From SYIM01 sp039800205 (GTDB lineage Bacteria; Pseudomonadota; Gammaproteobacteria; Burkholderiales; Burkholderiaceae_E): 28,949 nucleotides of DNA. Shown here piece after piece: positions 23,655 through 28,949 of the stretch. Position numbers and translations under genes: made by a program. The notes beneath the pieces were generated by a model that ran no database searches, had not been told where the DNA came from, and saw only the letters and a program-made list of their open reading frames with translations. Where the stretch lies: the NCBI GenBank assembly GCA_039800205.1, contig JBDLRB010000065.1, forward strand, positions 1 through 28,949, given 5' to 3'. Positions within the stretch are counted from its first letter, which is position 1. Each line of letters starts with the position of its first letter.

Positions 23655-24062
23655 TCAGGCGCCCTGCTCGGCTTCTGCAGCCGGCGCGGAGGCAGCAGCA
23701 GGCGCCGGCGCGTCGCCGGACAGCTTGCGGGCCTCTTCGCGCTGAATCTGCTTCCACATGGGCGACGGACCGGTGTGCGCACGCTTCATGCCGATGGTGA
23801 GGTGCCGCAACACCGCGTCGTTGAAGCGGAAGGCGTGCTCGAGTTCGTCGAGCGCAGGCTTGCCGCACTCGAGGTTCATCAGCACGTAGTGCGCTTTGCC
23901 GACCTTCTGAATCGGGTAGGCCAACTGGCGACGACCCCAATCTTCGATCCGGTGGATCTTGCCCTGCTGGGCCTCGATCATGGCCTTGTAACGATCGATC
24001 ATCGCAGGAACCTGCTCGCTCTGGTCGGGATGAACGATCAATACGATTTCGTAGTGACGCAT
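23655..24062 (-). CDS. rpsF: 30S ribosomal protein bS6
   Basis: A 135-residue ribosomal protein S6, beginning MRHYEIVLIVHPDQSEQVPA and containing RIEDWGRRQLAYPI. The C-terminus has a low-complexity Ala/Pro/Glu tail (about residues 116-135). ATG 24062 is preceded by a strong AAAGGAG. It is the first gene of the rpsF-priB-rpsR-rplI operon. In many bacteria the S6:S18 complex binds the operon leader to repress it. Confidence 0.98.
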   Translation of the reverse strand: MRHYEIVLIVHPDQSEQVPAMIDRYKAMIEAQQGKIHRIEDWGRRQLAYPIQKVGKAHYVLMNLECGKPALDELEHAFRFNDAVLRHLTIGMKRAHTGPSPMWKQIQREEARKLSGDAPAPAAASAPAAEAEQGA

Positions 24063-24245
24063 CAAAACTCCTTTCTTTTTGGAAACCCAACGCCAAGTGG
24101 GAAACGCGCCTTCGGGCGCGCTGAATGGCTCGGGTACAGTCACCGGAAAGCGTCCGGGCCGCCCCCTGGTCAGTGCGATACCGGTAAAACCGGACCGACA
24201 CCGGCCGCCGAATCAAGGCGTCAGACTGGATCGTGCGGCAGGGAA
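24063..24245 (-). promoter_or_regulatory. rpsF operon 5' leader with several hairpins
   Basis: The roughly 185-nt leader holds three short perfect hairpins: CCGGT/ACCGG (24181-24193), CCGGA/TCCGG (24143-24157) and CGCGCC/GGCGCG (24105-24120). The last has a CGAA loop on the minus strand and is followed by TTTCCC. Leaders of this operon often carry an S6:S18-binding structure with a CCG element. I cannot confirm which hairpin, if any, is that site. Confidence 0.4.
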
Positions 24246-24251
24246 TCTGAA

Positions 24252-24280
24252 ATAATAGCGTTGATCCAGACCCCGGGCAA
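24252..24280 (-). promoter_or_regulatory. Candidate sigma70 promoter of rpsF operon
   Basis: On the minus strand TTGCCC (24280-24275) and TATTAT (24257-24252) are separated by exactly 17 nt. The -10 matches 5 of 6 and the -35 matches 4 of 6. A start near 24245 would give the hairpin-rich leader. It overlaps the 5' region of the divergent DUF3460 gene. Confidence 0.5.
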
Positions 24281-24310
24281 ATCTCGGGGTGTTTCTCCAA
24301 AGAGACCGCC

Positions 24311-24493
24311 ATGTACGAATCAGACATCACTCGTTTCCTGCGTGACCTCAAGGCCCACGACCCACAGCTTGAGCGCGAGCAGCGACAGCTCCGGTCGACC
24401 TGGTGGGATCGGCCGCAGGATGCCGACATCAATCAGCAGTTTCGTGATGCGCGAGTGCCTCAACGACCGTACGTCTACTCCAGCGAATCCTGA
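24311..24493 (+). CDS. DUF3460 family small protein
   Basis: A 60-residue protein starting MYESDITRFLRDLKAHDPQL and containing the conserved WWDRPQD segment and a C-terminal RPYVY. This is the DUF3460 family, known from Burkholderiales and relatives and usually located beside scpA; its function is unknown. It has no signal peptide or membrane segment and is rich in charged residues. It starts the plus-strand DUF3460-scpA-murB run, 2 nt before scpA. A CCCCG/CGGGG hairpin (24271-24289) lies upstream in its leader. Confidence 0.9.
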   Translation: MYESDITRFLRDLKAHDPQLEREQRQLRSTWWDRPQDADINQQFRDARVPQRPYVYSSES

Positions 24494-24495
24494 CG

Positions 24496-25323
24496 GTGAG
24501 CGAGCCGTCCGAGCCGGCCGGTCAGCCGGGCGAACAACTCGAACTGAAGATCATCGCCCGGCTGTACGGCGAACCGCTGGACCGCCTGCCGCAAGACCTG
24601 TTCATCCCGCCCGACGCACTCGAAATCTACCTGGACGCCTTCGAGGGACCGCTTGACCTGCTTCTCTATCTGATCCGCAAGCAGAACTTCAATATTCTCG
24701 ATATTCCGATGGCCGAGGTGACGCGCCAGTACCTGGGCTACATCGATTCCATCCGCACGCGTGATCTCGAGCTTGCCGCCGAATATCTGCTGATGGCTGC
24801 ACTGCTGGTCGACATCAAGGCGCGCATGCTGCTGCCGATTCGCCGCAGTGACAGTGACGAACCCGCCGAGGATCCGCGCGCCGAGCTGGCTCGCCGACTG
24901 ATCGAATACGAGGCCATGAAGAACGCTGCGCAACAACTGGACGCGCTGCCCCAGATTGGACGCGACTTTCTCGCCACCGCCGCAGAGCTTGAGACCGGTA
25001 CGGTGGTGCGGCTCCCGACCGTCCGTCCGGAAGACCTGCGCGCGGCCTGGGCCGACATCTTGCGCCGGGCCCGGCTGGTGCAGCATCACCAGATCACGCG
25101 CGAGCAGTTGTCGGTGCGGGACTTCATGACACGGGTGCTGCGCCGCCTGCAGGGTGCGCGCTTCGTCGAGTTCGAACATCTGTTCGAGCCCAGCCAAGGG
25201 GTGCCCGTGGTGGTGGTCACGTTTATCGCCTTGCTGGAACTCTCAAGAGAATCGCTGGTCGAGATCACGCAGGCCGAGGCCTTTGCGCCGATCTACGTGC
25301 GGCTTGCGTACTCACCGAGTTGA
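24496..25323 (+). CDS. scpA: Segregation and condensation protein A (ScpA)
   Basis: A 275-residue kleisin of the SMC-ScpAB condensin complex. The hallmark N-terminal block AFEGPLDLLLYLIRKQNFNI followed by LDIPMAEVTRQYL is at about residues 49-80. A C-terminal winged-helix segment (FIALLELSRESLVEI) ends the protein. The start is GTG at 24496, 2 nt after the DUF3460 stop, which suggests coupling. The first 40 residues are less conserved. scpB is not adjacent. Confidence 0.94.
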   Translation: MSEPSEPAGQPGEQLELKIIARLYGEPLDRLPQDLFIPPDALEIYLDAFEGPLDLLLYLIRKQNFNILDIPMAEVTRQYLGYIDSIRTRDLELAAEYLLMAALLVDIKARMLLPIRRSDSDEPAEDPRAELARRLIEYEAMKNAAQQLDALPQIGRDFLATAAELETGTVVRLPTVRPEDLRAAWADILRRARLVQHHQITREQLSVRDFMTRVLRRLQGARFVEFEHLFEPSQGVPVVVVTFIALLELSRESLVEITQAEAFAPIYVRLAYSPS

Positions 25324-25359
25324 ATCGGTGGACTCAGACGACCCGGTGGGGTGTCGGCC

Positions 25360-26397
25360 ATGCTGATCGAACAGAACGCGAGCCTGCGGGCGTTCAATAG
25401 TTTCGGAGTCGAAGCCCGCGCACAGCGCCTGATCCGGCTGAACGACATCGGGTCCCTGCCGGAAGCGCTCGAGGCCTTCTCGAGCGGGCTCGGCGAGCGG
25501 CTGGTTCTGGGCGGCGGCAGCAATGTACTCTTCGCCTGCGATGTCTTTGACGGGACCGTTCTGAAGGTCGGACTGCGCGGACGGCGGGTGCTGAGGCCGG
25601 CCGAGGGCGTGCGGGCAGCGTCTGATCAGGAGGTCATCGTTGAAGCCGAGGCGGGTGAACCCTGGCACCCGTTTGTGCAGTGGACACTCGCACAAGGCTT
25701 GTATGGCCTGGAGAATCTGTCACTGATTCCCGGAACGGTCGGCGCAGCACCCATGCAGAACATCGGTGCCTACGGCGTGGAACTGCGCGATTGCTTCGAT
25801 TCGCTCGAGGCGATCGATCTTCAGTCTGGCCAGGCGCGCCGCTTCGAGCTGGATGATTGCCGCTTTGCCTATCGGGACAGCATCTTCCGGCAGCCGCAGG
25901 TGCGATGGCTGATCCGATCGGTCAGACTGCGTCTGTCGCGCGTCCCCAGGCTTCGGATCAATTACCCAGACCTGCGCGCACGACTTGACCCAGCGGTGGC
26001 ACGACCCGAGGACGTCGCGCGCGAGGTGATCGCAATCCGGCAACAAAAGCTACCCGATCCGGCTCAACTGGGCAACGCAGGAAGCTTCTTCAGGAATCCG
26101 CAACTGCCCCACGAGATCATCCAGGCGCTTACTCGGCACCATCCGGCTCTGCCCGTCTACCCGGCCGACCGGCCTGACCGACTGAAGATCGCCGCCGCCT
26201 GGCTCATCGAGCAATGCGGCTGGAAGGGTCTCCGCCGCGGCGATGCCGGCGTACACGCCCAGCATGCGCTGGTTCTGGTCAATCACGGCTCGGCGCGCGG
26301 CAGTGATCTGCTCGCGCTGGCGCGTGACATTCAGCAGTCGGTGCTGGGACGGTTTGGGATTTCGCTGGAGGCCGAACCCCGGATTGTGGGGCACTAG
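25360..26397 (+). CDS. murB: UDP-N-acetylenolpyruvoylglucosamine reductase (MurB)
   Basis: A 345-residue FAD-dependent reductase making UDP-MurNAc for peptidoglycan. The FAD-binding block LVLGGGSNVL, YRDSIF with the substrate Arg (about 172), the catalytic Ser in GNAGSFFRNP (about 242) and the C-terminal Glu motif LEAEPR are all present. The longer E. coli-like form (type I) is indicated by the C-terminal region. ATG 25360 is chosen with GGGG upstream; a GTG at 25351 is possible. It is 36 nt after scpA and convergent with the next gene. Confidence 0.97.
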   Translation: MLIEQNASLRAFNSFGVEARAQRLIRLNDIGSLPEALEAFSSGLGERLVLGGGSNVLFACDVFDGTVLKVGLRGRRVLRPAEGVRAASDQEVIVEAEAGEPWHPFVQWTLAQGLYGLENLSLIPGTVGAAPMQNIGAYGVELRDCFDSLEAIDLQSGQARRFELDDCRFAYRDSIFRQPQVRWLIRSVRLRLSRVPRLRINYPDLRARLDPAVARPEDVAREVIAIRQQKLPDPAQLGNAGSFFRNPQLPHEIIQALTRHHPALPVYPADRPDRLKIAAAWLIEQCGWKGLRRGDAGVHAQHALVLVNHGSARGSDLLALARDIQQSVLGRFGISLEAEPRIVGH

Positions 26398-26410
26398 ACT
26401 GGTAAGACCC

Positions 26411-26800
26411 TCACCGGACAGGGGGCTCGTTCTTCGGGCGGATATAGTCGCCGTCGATGATGGTTGACTCGCCCGGCCTGCCCGGGCTGGAGTCGCCCGG
26501 CGCGCCCTGCCGACGCTCGGCTTCGGCGCGCGCCGCAGCCAGGCGATCCTCGGCTGTCTTGAGCGTTTCCTTGAGCTGACGTCGCAGGCCCCGGGTGCGC
26601 CACCAGATCCAGCCGCCCGCAATCACGCCCACTGCGAGCAAACCGAGGAAGACGAAGACCGACAGGAAGAGCCCGGCCGCAAACACGGCCACCGCCAGCA
26701 CAGCACCCACAATTTTCGTGATCGGCCCGCTCTGACGACCCACGCTGGTTTCGAGCCGAAAATGCATCTGACGCGGTCGGAAAGGGTCCTGCGAATTCAC
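26411..26800 (-). CDS. Small membrane protein of unknown function
   Basis: A 129-residue protein I do not recognise. A hydrophobic stretch at about 27-67, probably two transmembrane helices in a hairpin, is followed by a charged coiled-coil-like helix (about 69-97) and a Pro/Gly-rich tail. The start is GTG at 26800, supported by GAGGTGG just upstream; an ATG eleven codons inside is weaker. It is convergent with murB. A cytoplasmic coiled-coil tail on an inner-membrane anchor is the likely topology. Confidence 0.75.
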   Translation of the reverse strand: MNSQDPFRPRQMHFRLETSVGRQSGPITKIVGAVLAVAVFAAGLFLSVFVFLGLLAVGVIAGGWIWWRTRGLRRQLKETLKTAEDRLAAARAEAERRQGAPGDSSPGRPGESTIIDGDYIRPKNEPPVR

Positions 26801-26990
26801 GAAACCACCTCGTCCAACAAGTTGTGAGCACGTTTGATCATACCCCCCTCTGACTCGCTGCGTTGATTTCCGCCAGGGCCAGAGGCTTTAGGGCTGCGGA
26901 CGGGTGACTGGCGTCATGCCCTCGATCCGGCGCAGTCCTTACGCTGATGAATCGCTCTGGCAGCCCTCGCCAGATGACGCGGAGGATCTG

Positions 26991-27470
26991 ATGCAAACGG
27001 CTCAATGGTGGATCATCGTCTGCGATGCAGCACGGGCACGGGTATTCGAAGGCCCGGCACTCGGCGAGAGAATGACCGAAGTGCTCGACTGGATCGAGCC
27101 GGCGGGTCGCATGAGCGGACGCGAACTGAGCAATGATCGGCCCGGACGGGGCATGGACCGGGCGCGCGGGGGGCGTCATGCGATGGAACCGCCGCTAGAC
27201 GTACACGACAAGGCCGAAGAGGGCTTTGCGCAGACTCTTGCAGAGCGACTGGCGCAGGCGCATGCGGACGGCCGTTTCGAGCAACTGGCCCTCATTGCGC
27301 CGCCTGGAATGCTCGGGCGTCTGCGTCCGGCCCTCAATCGCACTTGCCCCAGGTGCTGCCCCTTCGACTGGGCGCGCGACCTCTCCAACCACAGCGCACA
27401 GGAAATCGCCGACCATCTGAAGATTGAGCAGATCCACCGAAAGGCGGCTCGGTCGCCTGACCGCTCGTAA
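26991..27470 (+). CDS. Host attachment family protein
   Basis: A 159-residue protein of the 'host attachment' family (PF10116, also related to baeRF release-factor-like folds). It shows WWIIVCDAARARVFE near the N-terminus, GRMSGRELSNDRPGRG in the middle and FAQTLAERLAQAHADGRFEQ LALIAPPGMLG towards the end. The family name comes from a plant-associated bacterium; the molecular role is not established. ATG 26991 has a perfect GGAGG 5 nt upstream. A longer frame (from 26904) has no ribosome site. The upstream gap 26801-26990 shows no clear promoter. Confidence 0.87.
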   Translation: MQTAQWWIIVCDAARARVFEGPALGERMTEVLDWIEPAGRMSGRELSNDRPGRGMDRARGGRHAMEPPLDVHDKAEEGFAQTLAERLAQAHADGRFEQLALIAPPGMLGRLRPALNRTCPRCCPFDWARDLSNHSAQEIADHLKIEQIHRKAARSPDRS

Positions 27471-27569
27471 CCGGGACGGGCCCCCTCGGAAAGGAGTCGT
27501 GATCGTCCGGTTTTTCGTCTTCATGCCATTATCGGAAATGATCGCCCCTAACGATGAGGCCCTTCTGCA

Positions 27570-28346
27570 ATGCTTTTTGTCCTTTCGCCCGCCAAAACCC
27601 TCGATTTCGAATCCCCGCTGCCATCCATCGAAGCCACCGAGGCGCGCTTTCTCAAGGAGTCAAAGACATTGATTCAGCGGCTGCGTCGCTGCTCGGTCGA
27701 TGACCTGTCCGAGCGGATGTCAATCAGCCCTGCCCTGGCGGAACTGAACCACGGCCGATACCGGGACTGGCAGCCCGAGCACGGCCCAGACGCCACGCGC
27801 CCTTGTGTGCTGGCGTTTGCGGGCGATGTGTATGAGGGCCTGGATGCGCCATCGCTCGACCTGACGTCGCTCGGCTGGAGCCAGCAGCACCTGCGCATCC
27901 TGTCAGGGCTCTACGGCGTACTGCGACCGCTCGACCGCATCCGCCCCTATCGTCTGGAGATGGGAACCCGGCTGGATACTCGCCGCGGCCACGACCTGTA
28001 TGCCTTCTGGGGCGACCGGCTCACGCGGGCGCTGATCGACGACTTGGACGGACACGCCGAGAGGGCCGTGATCAACCTGGCGTCGATCGAGTACTTCAAG
28101 GCGGTGCCCCTGAAGCGCGGGTCTCAGCCCGTTCGCCTGATTCAGCCGGTGTTCCAGGAGCAACGGGACGGGGGCTTCAAGATCATCAGCTTCATGGCGA
28201 AACGGGCACGCGGCTTGATGGCGCGCTACGCGATCGAGCATCGTATCGATCGCCCAGAGGGCTTGCTCGACTTTGATCTCGAGGGCTATCGATATGAGGC
28301 GCAGGCCTCAGACGACACCCAGTGGGTCTTTCGACGGGCAGCCTGA
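27570..28346 (+). CDS. yaaA: Peroxide stress protein YaaA (DUF328)
   Basis: A 258-residue YaaA/DUF328 protein. It starts MLFVLSPAKTLDFESPLPS and contains LSGLYGVLRPLDRIRPYRLE and the C-terminal KRARGLMARY. In E. coli YaaA limits intracellular iron damage under hydrogen peroxide and binds DNA. Length is standard. The 99-nt gap upstream holds a possible -10 CATTAT, with no convincing -35. Confidence 0.95.
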   Translation: MLFVLSPAKTLDFESPLPSIEATEARFLKESKTLIQRLRRCSVDDLSERMSISPALAELNHGRYRDWQPEHGPDATRPCVLAFAGDVYEGLDAPSLDLTSLGWSQQHLRILSGLYGVLRPLDRIRPYRLEMGTRLDTRRGHDLYAFWGDRLTRALIDDLDGHAERAVINLASIEYFKAVPLKRGSQPVRLIQPVFQEQRDGGFKIISFMAKRARGLMARYAIEHRIDRPEGLLDFDLEGYRYEAQASDDTQWVFRRAA

Positions 28347-28396
28347 CCAGCGACTGGGCGCTACCCGCAGGGCGCGCGTTGTCGGCCCCAGAAATC

Positions 28397-28423
28397 AAAA
28401 GCGGCCCAACGAGGGCCGCTTTT
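28397..28423. terminator. Bidirectional intrinsic terminator
   Basis: AAAAGCGGCCC (28397-28407), loop AACGA and GGGCCGCTTTT (28413-28423) form a perfect 11-bp stem when the A/T ends pair. It lies between the convergent yaaA and SWIB genes and has a T-run for each direction. Confidence 0.88.
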
Positions 28424-28477
28424 GTTTGAACGTATCGGGTGGACTGCGCGACAGGGTCGCGCCCTTCACCCAAGCGA

Positions 28478-28879
28478 TCACTTCAGATGCGCACCCACCA
28501 GCTTGGTCATTTCGAACATGTTGACCTGAGCCTTGCCGAAGACCTTTTTCAGTTTGTCGTCGGCATTGATCAGGCGCTTGTTCGTGGCATCCTGAAGCTT
28601 GCCTTTCTTGATGTAGTCCCACATGCGCTTGACGACCTCGGTGCGCGGCATCGGATCTTTGCCGATCACTGCGGCCAATTCGGCGCTGGGGGTCATGGGC
28701 TTCATGAATGCAGCATTCGGCGACGCGGCCTTTTTTGCAGCGGGCTTGGCCGCAGCGGCTTTCTTCGCGGGGGCGGCCTTGGCAGCAGGCTTGGCGGCGG
28801 GCTTCTTGGCGGGCGCGGCCTTCTTGGCCGGAGCCTTGGCCGCAGCGGGTTTCTTTGCGGCCTTGGTGGCAGTTGCCAT
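28478..28879 (-). CDS. SWIB/MDM2-domain protein with histone H1-like arm
   Basis: A 133-residue protein. The N-terminal 55 residues are an Ala/Lys/Pro-rich repeat (units such as AKKPAAAKAPAKKAAP) resembling the DNA-binding tails of histone H1-like proteins. Residues from about 57 form a SWIB domain (MTPSAELAAVIGKDPMPRTE followed by VVKRMWDYIKKGKLQD). Such proteins occur widely in Burkholderiales and chlamydiae and are thought to act at the nucleoid; the exact role is unknown. ATG 28879 is preceded by AGGAG. The gene converges on yaaA through the terminator. Confidence 0.94.
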   Translation of the reverse strand: MATATKAAKKPAAAKAPAKKAAPAKKPAAKPAAKAAPAKKAAAAKPAAKKAASPNAAFMKPMTPSAELAAVIGKDPMPRTEVVKRMWDYIKKGKLQDATNKRLINADDKLKKVFGKAQVNMFEMTKLVGAHLK

Positions 28880-28949
28880 CTCCGATTCTCCTGTGTCGAA
28901 TTCGGTAAAAGTATTGGGTTTTGCAAACTGCCGACCTGCTGCAATGGGC

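Overview
The window looks like chromosomal DNA of a high-GC betaproteobacterium, most likely Burkholderiales. The main evidence is the core block rpsF-priB-rpsR-rplI-dnaB, a DUF3460 gene beside scpA, and a SWIB-domain protein with an Ala/Lys/Pro-rich histone H1-like arm. There are no rRNA or tRNA genes, insertion sequences, CRISPR arrays or phage genes that I can see. The window is almost fully coding.

Positions 1-20976 form a catabolic/uptake island. A minus-strand operon starts at about 10133 and runs off the left edge: solute-binding protein, ABC permease, two class III CoA-transferases, ABC ATPase, DUF35 Zn-ribbon/OB protein, cyclase-family metal hydrolase, two thiolase-fold proteins, and the first codons of another gene. 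Most junctions overlap by 4-8 nt or are separated by a few bases, so translation is probably coupled. A LysR regulator is transcribed divergently, with a 17-bp inverted repeat in the shared promoter region. Next come an SMP-30/gluconolactonase gene (minus strand) and a second plus-strand operon: a paralogous binding protein, a paralogous permease and two MmgE/PrpD genes. A TRAP transporter (dctP-dctQ-dctM, minus strand) ends the island.

My reading (inference) is a CoA-dependent degradation route for an unidentified organic acid. The acid would be imported by one or more of three uptake systems, activated by CoA transfer, modified by PrpD-type lyases and by lactone or cyclic-amide type hydrolases, and cleaved by thiolase-fold enzymes. 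Both thiolase-fold proteins lack the nucleophilic Cys and have Tyr at two positions where thiolases carry His. With the DUF35 partner, this resembles the Ltp-type retro-aldolase/DUF35 complexes of steroid side-chain degradation more than true thiolases. The two binding-protein/permease pairs have only one ATPase between them, which they may share.

Positions 21053-28879 are housekeeping genes: dnaB, rplI, rpsR, priB, rpsF (minus strand), then DUF3460, scpA and murB (plus), a small membrane protein (minus), a host-attachment family protein and yaaA (plus), and a SWIB protein (minus). A long hairpin terminator separates rplI from dnaB. A symmetric, probably bidirectional terminator lies between yaaA and the SWIB gene.
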